Shown piece by piece: positions 8,898 to 16,746 of a DNA stretch of 64,000 bases. Each line of letters starts with the position of its first letter. The first letter of the stretch is position 1. A program made the translations under genes and the position numbers. Below the pieces are notes generated by a model. The model saw only the letters and a program-made list of their open reading frames with translations. It was not told the origin of the DNA and ran no database searches. Source of the DNA: CALBPI01 sp038529355 (GTDB taxonomy: Bacteria > Pseudomonadota > Gammaproteobacteria > Steroidobacterales > Woeseiaceae); NCBI GenBank assembly GCA_038529355.1, contig JBCBDU010000004.1, positions 1 through 64,000 on the forward strand. Reading direction: 5' to 3'.

Positions 8898-9782
8898 ATG
8901 ACGGATAGCGCAGGCAAACGGTTCAGGCAGGCACTTGCCGCAGAACGACCGTTACAGATTGTGGGTACGATGAATGCCTACACAGCAATGATGGCCGAGC
9001 AAACCGGCTTTAACGCCGTTTATTTATCGGGCGCAGGCGTTGCCAACGCGTCCTACGGTTTGCCGGATCTCGGCATGACATCACTTGAGAACGTGCTCGA
9101 AGACGCAAGCCGCATTACCGGTGCAACGCAGACACCGCTGCTCGTCGACATCGACACCGGCTGGGGCGGTGCTTTCAACATCGCACGCACCGTACAACAG
9201 ATGACGCGTGCCGGCTGTGCAGCCGTGCATCTGGAAGATCAGGTTGGACAAAAGCGTTGCGGTCATCGCCCGAATAAGGAACTCGTGAGCCAGGCGGAAA
9301 TGGTCGACCGCATCAAAGCGGCCGTCGATGCCAAGACGGACGATGATTTCGTTGTCATGGCACGCACCGATGCGCTGGCCGTCGAAGGTATGGAGCCGAT
9401 GCTCGAGCGGATCGCCGCCTACGAAGCTGCCGGCGCGGATGCTATTTTCGCCGAAGCCATGACCGAGATCGGCATGTACCAGCAAGTCACCGATCAAGTC
9501 GGCATACCCGTGTTGGCTAACCTCACCGAATTCGGCATGACGCCGATGTACACGACGGAAGAGTTAGCCAGCGTCGGCATTCGCATGGCGCTGTACCCAC
9601 TCTCGGCCTTCCGCGCGATGAACGCGGCGGCATTGAAGGTCTATCGCGAAATCCGCACCAAGGGCACGCAAAGCGGCGTCATCGACATGATGCAAACGCG
9701 TATGGAGCTCTACGACTTTCTGAATTATCACGAATTTGAACAAAAACTGGACGCACTGTTCGGTGCGGCCAACGACGACTGA
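8898..9782 (+). CDS. prpB: 2-methylisocitrate lyase
   Basis: A 294-residue enzyme of the isocitrate lyase/PEP mutase superfamily that splits 2-methylisocitrate into pyruvate and succinate, the last step of the methylcitrate cycle for propionyl-CoA. The signature loop KRCGH with catalytic Cys121 is intact, and DIDTGWG at 84-90 holds metal-binding acids. Length matches E. coli PrpB (296). It is followed by prpC and prpD. A purine-rich GGAACAT lies just before the ATG. Confidence 0.95.
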   Translation: MTDSAGKRFRQALAAERPLQIVGTMNAYTAMMAEQTGFNAVYLSGAGVANASYGLPDLGMTSLENVLEDASRITGATQTPLLVDIDTGWGGAFNIARTVQQMTRAGCAAVHLEDQVGQKRCGHRPNKELVSQAEMVDRIKAAVDAKTDDDFVVMARTDALAVEGMEPMLERIAAYEAAGADAIFAEAMTEIGMYQQVTDQVGIPVLANLTEFGMTPMYTTEELASVGIRMALYPLSAFRAMNAAALKVYREIRTKGTQSGVIDMMQTRMELYDFLNYHEFEQKLDALFGAANDD

Positions 9783-9813
9783 CATTCGCTCACGACTTGA
9801 TCCGGGAAAGACC

Positions 9814-10938
9814 ATGGTAGACAAAAAACTCGGTGGCGCCGGCCTGCGCGGCCAAAGCGCTGGTGAAACCACATTGTGCACAGTAGGCGTTTCGGGCAGT
9901 GGCCTGACCTACTGTGGCTACGACATCGCAGAACTGGCGGAACACGCCACCTTTGAGGAAGTAGCATGGCTGCTGTTCAATGGCGAGCTGCCTTTGCAAC
10001 AGCAACTGCATGACTACAAGGCGCATCTGCGCACGTTGCGTGAACTGCCGCCCGCGCTGCGTGAAGTGCTTGAACGCATTCCGGCCGATGCGCATCCGAT
10101 GGACGTCATGCGTACCGGCTGTTCGATGCTTGGCAATCTGGAGCCAGAGAGCGATTTTTCGCAGCAGCAAGCGGCAACCGATCGTTTGCTCGCCACGCTG
10201 CCATCGATAATTACCTATTGGTACCGTTACAGCCACGACGGCGTGCGTATCGACACCGCATGTGATGCCGACAACATCGCCGGCCAGTTTTTGCAGATGT
10301 TGCACGGCAAAGCCGCCGACCCGACCCATGTTCGCGTCATGGACGTATCGCTAATTCTCTACGCCGAGCATGAATTCAATGCATCGACATTTACCGCGCG
10401 CGTGTGCGCGTCGACGTTATCGGACCTGCACTCGTGCATCACCGGCGCGATCGGCTCGCTGCGCGGTCCGCTGCATGGCGGCGCCAATGAAGCTGCCATG
10501 GCGCTGATCGACAGCTTTGATAGCGTTGATGATGCGATTGCCGGCATCAAAGATCGACTTGCTCGCAAAGACAAGATCATGGGCTTCGGTCACGCCGTGT
10601 ATCGCACCAGCGACCCACGCAATGCACTGATCAAGCGCTGGTCGAAAGCACTCTCGGAAGCTGCCGGAGACGACAAACTGTTTGCGATATCGGAAACCAT
10701 TGAAACGATGATGTGGGATGAGAAGAAGCTGTTTCCGAACGCCGATTTCTTCCACGCCTCCACGTATCGATTCATGGGCATTCCGACGAAACTGTTCACG
10801 CCGATTTTTGTCATGTCGCGCCTCACCGGCTGGGCGGCGCATGTCATGGAGCAGCGCTCGAACAACCGCATCATTCGCCCGAATGCCGACTACGTCGGCC
10901 CGGCAGCACGCGCCTATGTGCCGATCGAGCAGCGTTAA
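9814..10938 (+). CDS. prpC: 2-methylcitrate synthase
   Basis: A 374-residue citrate synthase-family enzyme that condenses propionyl-CoA with oxaloacetate. The start at 9814 is preferred: it lies 31 bp after prpB and yields the typical KKLGGAGLRGQSAG opening of PrpC, whereas the frame upstream only extends into prpB. Family landmarks include the GPLHGGANE segment and MGFGHAVYR, which carry the two active-site histidines. Position between prpB and prpD fixes the methylcitrate rather than the TCA role. Confidence 0.94.
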   Translation: MVDKKLGGAGLRGQSAGETTLCTVGVSGSGLTYCGYDIAELAEHATFEEVAWLLFNGELPLQQQLHDYKAHLRTLRELPPALREVLERIPADAHPMDVMRTGCSMLGNLEPESDFSQQQAATDRLLATLPSIITYWYRYSHDGVRIDTACDADNIAGQFLQMLHGKAADPTHVRVMDVSLILYAEHEFNASTFTARVCASTLSDLHSCITGAIGSLRGPLHGGANEAAMALIDSFDSVDDAIAGIKDRLARKDKIMGFGHAVYRTSDPRNALIKRWSKALSEAAGDDKLFAISETIETMMWDEKKLFPNADFFHASTYRFMGIPTKLFTPIFVMSRLTGWAAHVMEQRSNNRIIRPNADYVGPAARAYVPIEQR

Positions 10939-10983
10939 GCGCGCGACTTACCCCGACAACCCCAAACACAACGGAACCCCGCT

Positions 10984-12429
10984 ATGAGCAACCGCGTCGA
11001 AACCAATGTGCGACCTGATCCCGATCCGGAACTGGTGCGCATTGCCAGCTATGTCTACAACCACACCATAGACAGTGATCTGGCCTACACCACCGCCCGT
11101 CATTGTCTGATGGATACACTCGGTTGCGGCTTCCTTGCACTGTCGTTCCCCGAATGCGCCAAACACATAGGACCGCTGGTCCCCGGCACGACTGTGCCCA
11201 ATGGCGCACGCGTGCCCGGCACGCAGCACGTAATGGATCCGGTCAAGGCTGCCTGGGACATCGGCTGCATGATTCGCTGGCTGGACTTCAACGACACTTG
11301 GCTTGCTGCCGAATGGGGACATCCGTCCGATAACCTCGGCGCGATCCTCGCCGTTGCCGACTATCTGTCGCGCCAGCGCGTTGCGGCGGGCGAAGCACCG
11401 CTGACCATGCGCGATGTGTTGACCGCGATGATTAAGGCCCACGAAATTCAGGGTGTGCTTGCGCTGGACAACAGCTTTAACCGCGTCGGTCTCGATCACG
11501 TTCTGCTGGTGCGAGTCGCATCGACCGCGGTCGTCACGGCAATGCTCGGCGGCAGCGAGTCGCAAATCATCGATGCGTTGTCGCACGCGTGGGTCGATGG
11601 CTCGGCGTTGCGTACCTACCGACATGCACCTAACGCCGGACCGCGTAAATCTTGGGCAGCCGGTGATGCCACATCGCGCGCCGTGCGTCTGGCGATGTTA
11701 GTGATGAAAGGCGAGATCGGCTACCCGAGCGTACTGAGCGCACCGACATGGGGATTCTATGATGTCTCGTTCAAAGGCCAGGCGTTCAAATTCCAGCGCG
11801 ATTTCGACGCATACGTGATGGAACAGGTGTTATTCAAGATTTCGTTCCCGGCCGAGTTTCACGCGCAAACGGCCGTTGAGGCGGCTGTTGTATTGCATCC
11901 GGCGGTACGCGATCGCCTCGACGACATCGACAGAATCGTGCTTACGACGCACGAATCAGCCATTCGGATCATCAGCAAGGAAGGCGCACTGAATAACCCG
12001 GCCGACCGTGACCACTGCTTGCAGTACATGGTCGCGATTGGTTTGCTGAAAGGCGATTTGGTCGCCGAAGACTATGAAGATGATGTTGCCGCAGATCCGC
12101 GCGTCGATGCGCTGCGCGCAAAAATGCAGGTTGAAGAGGATGCGCGTTACAGCGCTGAATACCACGAACCTGACAAGCGCTCTATCGCGAACGCTATGCA
12201 GGTGTTCTTCAAGGACGGTAGCAGCACCGATCGCGTAGAGATCGAATACCCGATTGGCCACCGCCGTCGTCGCGAAGAAGGTATCCCGGTGCTCGAAGCC
12301 AAGTTTGCACGCAATCTGGCCACGCGCTTCCCCGCCGCACAATGCCAACGCATTATCGCGCTGTGCAGCGATCAGAAAACATTGGAAGCGACAGCGGTCA
12401 ACGACTTCGTTGATGCGATGACGATCTAG
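10984..12429 (+). CDS. prpD: 2-methylcitrate dehydratase
   Basis: A 481-residue MmgE/PrpD-family dehydratase that turns 2-methylcitrate into cis-2-methylaconitate. Length agrees with E. coli PrpD (483). The sequence keeps family segments such as WLDFNDTWLAAEWGHPSDN and KSWAAGDA. No acnD or prpF follows, so this organism uses the PrpD route, with an aconitase encoded elsewhere for the hydration step. No PrpR-type regulator is found in the window; the cluster is the 3' end of the run that begins at 6323. It is followed by minisatellite DNA. Confidence 0.95.
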   Translation: MSNRVETNVRPDPDPELVRIASYVYNHTIDSDLAYTTARHCLMDTLGCGFLALSFPECAKHIGPLVPGTTVPNGARVPGTQHVMDPVKAAWDIGCMIRWLDFNDTWLAAEWGHPSDNLGAILAVADYLSRQRVAAGEAPLTMRDVLTAMIKAHEIQGVLALDNSFNRVGLDHVLLVRVASTAVVTAMLGGSESQIIDALSHAWVDGSALRTYRHAPNAGPRKSWAAGDATSRAVRLAMLVMKGEIGYPSVLSAPTWGFYDVSFKGQAFKFQRDFDAYVMEQVLFKISFPAEFHAQTAVEAAVVLHPAVRDRLDDIDRIVLTTHESAIRIISKEGALNNPADRDHCLQYMVAIGLLKGDLVAEDYEDDVAADPRVDALRAKMQVEEDARYSAEYHEPDKRSIANAMQVFFKDGSSTDRVEIEYPIGHRRRREEGIPVLEAKFARNLATRFPAAQCQRIIALCSDQKTLEATAVNDFVDAMTI

Positions 12430-12467
12430 GATCTGCGCTAGAATTTGAATTGTAAGGCGGAGTAGGA

Positions 12468-12533
12468 CTAGAACTAGAACTAGAACTAGAACTAGAACCA
12501 TAACTGGAACTGGAACTGGAACTGGAACTGGAA
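12468..12533. repeat. Two hexamer microsatellites, (CTAGAA)5 and (CTGGAA)5
   Basis: Five perfect CTAGAA units occupy 12468-12497, and five perfect CTGGAA units occupy 12504-12533. The two differ by one base per unit, which suggests a shared origin by expansion and drift. They sit in the 332-bp gap between the convergent prpD and GST genes (12430-12761). That gap has no credible gene; frames across it only encode repeat peptides. Confidence 0.95.
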
Positions 12534-12564
12534 TTTAGGGATTAGAAACGAGAATCCGAAACCA

Positions 12565-12661
12565 NNNNNNNNNNNNNNNNNNNNNNNNNNNNNNNNNNNN
12601 NNNNNNNNNNNNNNNNNNNNNNNNNNNNNNNNNNNNNNNNNNNNNNNNNNNNNNNNNNNNN
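12565..12661. other. Assembly gap of 97 N
   Basis: All bases are N. Both flanks are simple tandem repeats, so the assembly probably collapsed here. The true length and content are unknown, and the figure of 97 may be an estimate rather than a measured gap. Confidence 0.99.
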
Positions 12662-12745
12662 CCAGGAACCAGGAACCAGGAACCAGGAACCAGGAACCAG
12701 GAACCAGGAACCAGGAACCAGGAACCAGGAACCAGGAACCAGGAA
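12662..12745. repeat. Heptamer minisatellite, 12 perfect copies of CCAGGAA
   Basis: Twelve exact CCAGGAA units follow the N gap directly, so the array may extend into it. The last unit runs into CCGGGAG, 16 bp before the GST stop codon. Read on the minus strand the array would encode a periodic VPGSWFL peptide, but there is no start, ribosome site or real protein around it. Confidence 0.95.
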
Positions 12746-12761
12746 CCGGGAGTATTAACAA

Positions 12762-13445
12762 TTAGGTTTGTAAAATCTTGCGGGCGGCGTCGGTAAATTG
12801 TTTGGTTTTCTCGGCGTCGCCGGTAATGTCTTCGCGTTTGGTCGGCACATCGATGCCACGCTGACACGCCGGTCGCGCCGCCAGCGCATCGCGCCAACGT
12901 TTCAAATGCGGCATGCCGTCGACGTCGACGCCCGACCAGCGATGGATGCGCACCCAGCACCAATTCGCAATGTCAGCAATCGAGAACTCGCCGGCGAGCC
13001 ACTCGTTATCTGCAAGGTGCCCATCGAGCACCTCAAACAAGCGCCGGCTTTCATTCTGATAGCGATCAATGACCGGTTGAATCTTCTCGGGAAAATAGCG
13101 ATAAAACACATTGGCCTGTCCCATCATCGGCCCGACACCACCCATCTGGAACATCAGCCACTGAATCACTCGCGAACGCGCCTTGGCCTCGCTCGGCAGC
13201 AATTGCCCGGTCATGTCGGCCAGGTAAATCATGATGGCGCCAGACTCGAATACGGCGAAGTCGTCATTGTCGCGGTCGACGATCACAGGGATTCGCCCGT
13301 TCGGATTCATTGCCAGAAAATGCGCGGACTTTTGTTCGCCTTGCGTCAAATCGACTGCATGCACGTCGTAGTCCAGACCTAATTCCTCGAGCGTGACGGA
13401 AGCCTTGTGGCCATTCGGGGTGGCGGCCGTATACAGATCAATCAT
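12762..13445 (-). CDS. Glutathione S-transferase, Nu-class (YfcG/YghU-like)
   Basis: A 227-residue GST. The N-terminal thioredoxin-like half begins MIDLYTAATPNGHKAS, closely like E. coli YfcG, a Nu-class GST with disulfide-bond reductase and peroxidase activity; Thr9 and Asn11 lie in the YfcG-type TPNGHK loop that replaces the usual catalytic Ser or Tyr. NPNGRIPVIVD and FESGAIMIYLA are the cis-Pro and glutathione-binding segments. A helical C-terminal domain starts at about residue 90. The start codon at 13445 lies inside the first of four 44-bp tandem repeats that separate this gene from the acyl-CoA synthetase upstream on the same strand. Confidence 0.88.
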   Translation of the reverse strand: MIDLYTAATPNGHKASVTLEELGLDYDVHAVDLTQGEQKSAHFLAMNPNGRIPVIVDRDNDDFAVFESGAIMIYLADMTGQLLPSEAKARSRVIQWLMFQMGGVGPMMGQANVFYRYFPEKIQPVIDRYQNESRRLFEVLDGHLADNEWLAGEFSIADIANWCWVRIHRWSGVDVDGMPHLKRWRDALAARPACQRGIDVPTKREDITGDAEKTKQFTDAARKILQT

Positions 13446-13616
13446 GGTGTTCTCACTATCGGACCTATCGCAATGGCAAATGCCATCATGGTGTTCCCTC
13501 TATCGGTTCTATCGCGGTGGCAACTGCCATCATCGTGCCCTCTCTATCGGACCTATCGCGGTGGCAAACGCCATCATGGCGCGCGCTCTATCAGACCTAT
13601 CTCAGTGGCAAAACCC
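13441..13616 (-). repeat. Four tandem 44-bp repeats that carry the GST start region
   Basis: Units lie at 13441-13484, 13485-13528, 13529-13572 and 13573-13616, all exactly 44 bp with substitutions but no indels; a few bases of a fifth unit follow. On the minus strand each unit ends with a purine-rich stretch, about 5-8 bases, then ATGAT. The proximal unit's ATG is the GST start. The array therefore looks like a tandem copy of the gene's own ribosome-binding region. There are no spacers, so it is not CRISPR. Confidence 0.95.
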
Positions 13617-13618
13617 AT
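13442..13618 (-). other. Chain of four overlapping mini-ORFs leading into the GST gene
   Basis: Within the 44-bp array each ATG opens a frame that ends at a TGA overlapping the next ATG (ATGA). The frames are 13574-13618, 13530-13577, 13486-13533 and 13442-13489; the last stops on the GST start codon. Peptides are about 14-15 residues, for example MMAFAIAIGPIVRTP. Unit 2 has a good ribosome site (GAGGGAACACC before ATG). A 44-bp period is 2 mod 3, which makes the ATGA linkage automatic once no internal stop exists, so selection is not proved. Ribosomes leaving the acyl-CoA synthetase gene, 31 bp upstream, could be passed along the chain. Confidence 0.55.
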
Positions 13619-13649
13619 CAAGGCCGCAGTCAGTCATCGAAGGCGTAAC

Positions 13650-15179
13650 TTACGCCGAGCGCTGATACTGCTCGACCAGACGTCTTTTGTACAACTTGCC
13701 ATTATCGTGGCGTGGCAAGTTGTCACTGAAGTCGACGCGTTTAGGAACCTTAATGCTCGAAAGATGTTCGCGCATGAACCCGATCAGCGTTGCCTCCATA
13801 TCAGCGTCTGCGGCGACGTCGGCGACCGGCTGTACGACGGCATGCACGGCCTCACCAAATTCCTCGTGCGGTATGCCAAACACAGCCGCATCAGCAACCG
13901 CCGGGTGCGTCAGCAACAGATTTTCAACTTCCTGCGGGTACACGTTCACGCCGCCGGTGATGATCATGTAGTTCTTGCGATCAGTCAGGAACAGAAAACC
14001 GTCTTCATCCAGATAGCCGACATCGCCGACCGTGGCCCAGCCGTCGCGGTTATAGGCTCCGGTCGTTTTGTCTGCCTCATCGAAGTATTCGAACTTGCGC
14101 GCAATCCCCGAAAAGTAAATCGTGCCCACCTCGCCTGCCGTCAATTCATTGCCCTCGTCATCGAGGATATGAATATTGTCGCTACGCGACTTGCCGACCG
14201 AGCCCGGCTTCTGCAACCAGGTCTGCGCATCAATCGCCGTAAAGCCGGCGCCTTCCGTCGACGCGTAGTACTCGGCGAGCACCGGCCCCCACCATTCAAT
14301 CATTGCGTGTTTGGTGCCGACCGGGCACGGTGCGGCACCATGCACCGCAACGCGGTGTGTGGATAGGTTATAGCGATTGCGCACGTCCTCGGGCAGTTTA
14401 AGCATGCGCACGAACATGATCGGCACCCATTGGCTATGCGTGATGTGATATTGCTCGATGCAGCGCAGCGCCGCTTCGGCATCGAATTTTTCCATGATCA
14501 CGACAGTGCCGCCCAATGACAGCGTCATGACCGCAAAAGTAATGGGCGCCGCATGATAGAGCGGCGCTGTCGACAGATAGCGACTCTCTGCCGAGATGCC
14601 AAACGCCTGCACGAGCGCCAACGCGACCGGGTGCGGTTCATCGATCGGCGTACCGAGCTTCAGCTCGGCCAGCACGCCTTTCGGCAGTCCGGTCGTGCCT
14701 GACGAATACAGCATCTGAATGCCCATTTGCTCATCGGCAATCGGCGTGTCCGGTTGCTCATCGACCAACGCCTCAAACGACGCAAAGCCCGGCGCACTGC
14801 CGCGAATGATCAGACGCGCCTCGAGTTGCGTACCATCCAATGGCATCGTCAGTGCCTGCTCGAACTCCGGCGAGGTTATCAGTAACTTTGCACGACAATT
14901 GCCGACGATGTAGCGCACCTCCTCTTGCAGCAGATGCGTGCTGATCGGTGTGTACACCAGGCCGGCGCGTTGGGCACCAACAACCAGTTCCAGAAACTCC
15001 ACACAATTACCGAGTTGAAAAGCAATGTGATCGCCAGCTTGCAAACCCAAACTGCGCAGCGCGTGTGCTATCTGGTTCGACCTGCGCTCCAATTCGGCGT
15101 AAGTCCGGGTCGTGCCCGACCCTGCCATGATGATTGCCTGATGTTCCGGTTTGCTCTTCGCGTGATGACTCGGATGCAT
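13650..15179 (-). CDS. AMP-forming acyl-CoA synthetase / fatty acid-CoA ligase
   Basis: A 509-residue class I adenylate-forming enzyme. The phosphate loop YSSGTTGLPKGV lies near residue 163-174, EYYASTEGAG near 297 is the A5 core motif, GDVGYLDEDGF is the hinge region, and NGKLYKRRL at the C-terminus contains the catalytic lysine. It activates a carboxylic acid with ATP and attaches CoA; the chain length is not evident. AGGGGCGAGAC precedes the ATG as a good ribosome site. It is upstream of the GST on the same strand, and diverges from the MBL gene. Confidence 0.88.
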   Translation of the reverse strand: MHPSHHAKSKPEHQAIIMAGSGTTRTYAELERRSNQIAHALRSLGLQAGDHIAFQLGNCVEFLELVVGAQRAGLVYTPISTHLLQEEVRYIVGNCRAKLLITSPEFEQALTMPLDGTQLEARLIIRGSAPGFASFEALVDEQPDTPIADEQMGIQMLYSSGTTGLPKGVLAELKLGTPIDEPHPVALALVQAFGISAESRYLSTAPLYHAAPITFAVMTLSLGGTVVIMEKFDAEAALRCIEQYHITHSQWVPIMFVRMLKLPEDVRNRYNLSTHRVAVHGAAPCPVGTKHAMIEWWGPVLAEYYASTEGAGFTAIDAQTWLQKPGSVGKSRSDNIHILDDEGNELTAGEVGTIYFSGIARKFEYFDEADKTTGAYNRDGWATVGDVGYLDEDGFLFLTDRKNYMIITGGVNVYPQEVENLLLTHPAVADAAVFGIPHEEFGEAVHAVVQPVADVAADADMEATLIGFMREHLSSIKVPKRVDFSDNLPRHDNGKLYKRRLVEQYQRSA

Positions 15180-15207
15180 GTCTCGCCCCTATTGCCCGCC
15201 CGTTCCG

Positions 15208-15213
15208 TATAAT
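15208..15213 (+). promoter_or_regulatory. Consensus -10 box upstream of the MBL-ArfB operon
   Basis: TATAAT lies 67 bp before the MBL start in the 100-bp divergent gap. No good -35 box is found 16-18 bp upstream, so the promoter call is tentative. Confidence 0.3.
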
Positions 15214-15279
15214 GGCGTTGATCTTCTGTATTGCGCAAGTCGCGCGTGCGGTAACTACCCCAACCAAAGCCAATCCTTT

Positions 15280-16305
15280 ATGCCACGCAACCAAGCTGAA
15301 CTTCGCTACGCCGATATTGATATCCCCGAACACGGGCAAACGAGTGGGGTCGCGCCGGGCATTGAATGGCTGCGCATGCCGCTGCCGTTCCTGCTTGGCC
15401 ACATCAATCTGTGGTTGCTGGGCGACGAGGCACACGTCACCATCGTTGACTCGGGGCTCAATACCGACGAGACGAAGCAATTGTGGCCGCAGGTTCTGCG
15501 CGGACGCAGCGTCGAGCAAGTGATCGTAACGCACATGCATCCGGATCACGTCGGCTGCGCCGGCTGGCTGTGCGAACAGCATGATGTGGCGCTGCACATG
15601 ACACGCGGCGAGTATCTGATGTGTCGCGTACTGGTCGCGGATACCGGCAAACAGGCGCCAGAGGCCGGCCACCGTTTCTATCAGGCGGCAGGCTTCACCG
15701 GGCAGGCATTGCAGCGCTACCAGAAACTGTTCGGCAGCTTCGGACGCGCTGTGCATCACCTGCCAGACGCGTTTGAACGCCTGCAACATGGCCAGAAGAT
15801 GACAATCGGACCGCGCACCTGGGAGATCATTGCAACCAGCGGACACTGCCCCGAGCATGCCTCGCTGTATTGCCGGGATGAGAATATCCTGATTGCCGGC
15901 GACCAACTGCTGCCAACCATCTCTTCCAATGTCAGCGTCTGGCCAACCGAGCCGAATGCCGATCCGCTCGGTTTCTGGCTAGACAGTTGTCAGTTGCTGA
16001 TCGATACGATCGCTCCCGACACACTGGTATTACCTTCGCATGGCAAACCGTTTCGCAGTGCTCACCTGCGACTGCGACAACTGATTGATGAGCATCACGA
16101 CGGCCTCGACAAATTGCGCGCCTGTTGCGCCTCTCCGGTACGCGCCGTCGATACGTTCAGCGCTTTGTTCAAGAGTCGTATCGATGAGAACAATCTGATT
16201 ATGGCGACCGGCGAAGCAATAGCGCACCTGAACTATCTGGTCGCGCGCAAGCAAATGACCGTCACAAGCGACGCCGACGGCGTCAGCTGGTACCAGACGG
16301 CCTAG
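15280..16305 (+). CDS. MBL-fold metallo-hydrolase
   Basis: A 341-residue metallo-beta-lactamase-fold enzyme. The metal motif is HMHPDH at 85-90, with further ligands in SGHCPEH, the GDQ segment and PSHG. A long C-terminal helical region after the fold resembles LACTB2-type and related hydrolases, some of which act on RNA, others on thioesters or glyoxalase-type substrates. The start at 15280 gives a family-like N-terminus, though its ribosome site is weak and the frame is open back to 15178. It heads a tight four-gene run with arfB and two tRNA-modification-like genes, which hints at an RNA or translation role without proving it. Confidence 0.8.
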   Translation: MPRNQAELRYADIDIPEHGQTSGVAPGIEWLRMPLPFLLGHINLWLLGDEAHVTIVDSGLNTDETKQLWPQVLRGRSVEQVIVTHMHPDHVGCAGWLCEQHDVALHMTRGEYLMCRVLVADTGKQAPEAGHRFYQAAGFTGQALQRYQKLFGSFGRAVHHLPDAFERLQHGQKMTIGPRTWEIIATSGHCPEHASLYCRDENILIAGDQLLPTISSNVSVWPTEPNADPLGFWLDSCQLLIDTIAPDTLVLPSHGKPFRSAHLRLRQLIDEHHDGLDKLRACCASPVRAVDTFSALFKSRIDENNLIMATGEAIAHLNYLVARKQMTVTSDADGVSWYQTA

Positions 16306-16315
16306 GCTGTGCAAC

Positions 16316-16744
16316 GTGACTGAACTGCTGCGCATCGCGCCTGATGTCATCGTCTATGAGGACGACATCGCGTGGCAGGCCATGCGGGCGCAAGGCGCCG
16401 GCGGACAACACGTCAACAAAACGTCGAGCGCGGTTGAAATGCGCTTTGACATTGCCAACAGTCACCTGCCCGAGGCCGTTCGGATGCGCTTGCTGTCACG
16501 CGGCGATCAACGTGTTAACAGTCATGGCGTTCTGATCGTAAAAGCACAGGGATCACGCTCGCAACACCGCAATCGTGATGAAGCGCTGCAACGACTGCGG
16601 GCGATTATCGAACAGGCGTGTATCGTGCCGCGAGCGCGCAAGGCCACGCGCCCGAGCCGTGCTGCCAAGCGCAAGCGCCTGGAGCGCAAACGAAAACTGT
16701 CCGCGACCAAACGCATGCGCGCACGGCCGGGCATGCACGATTAG
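16316..16744 (+). CDS. arfB: Alternative ribosome-rescue factor (peptidyl-tRNA hydrolase ArfB/YaeJ)
   Basis: A 142-residue class I release-factor-like protein. The catalytic GGQ sits in GAGGQHVNKTSSAVE near residue 25, followed by a small domain and a long Lys/Arg-rich C-terminal tail (residues 100-140), which in ArfB enters the empty mRNA channel of stalled ribosomes. It frees nascent chains from ribosomes that lack a stop codon. The start is GTG at 16316, 10 bp after the MBL gene; the next gene begins 2 bp after its stop. Confidence 0.93.
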   Translation: MTELLRIAPDVIVYEDDIAWQAMRAQGAGGQHVNKTSSAVEMRFDIANSHLPEAVRMRLLSRGDQRVNSHGVLIVKAQGSRSQHRNRDEALQRLRAIIEQACIVPRARKATRPSRAAKRKRLERKRKLSATKRMRARPGMHD

Positions 16745-16746
16745 GC

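Noticed and set aside
12492..12963. Minus-strand frames encoding repeated VPGSWFL peptides across the N gap
   Set aside because: They are translations of the CCAGGAA heptamer and of N, with no start signal; one also overlaps the real GST gene.
13441..13616. CRISPR array
   Set aside because: The 44-bp units abut without spacers, and no cas genes are present.
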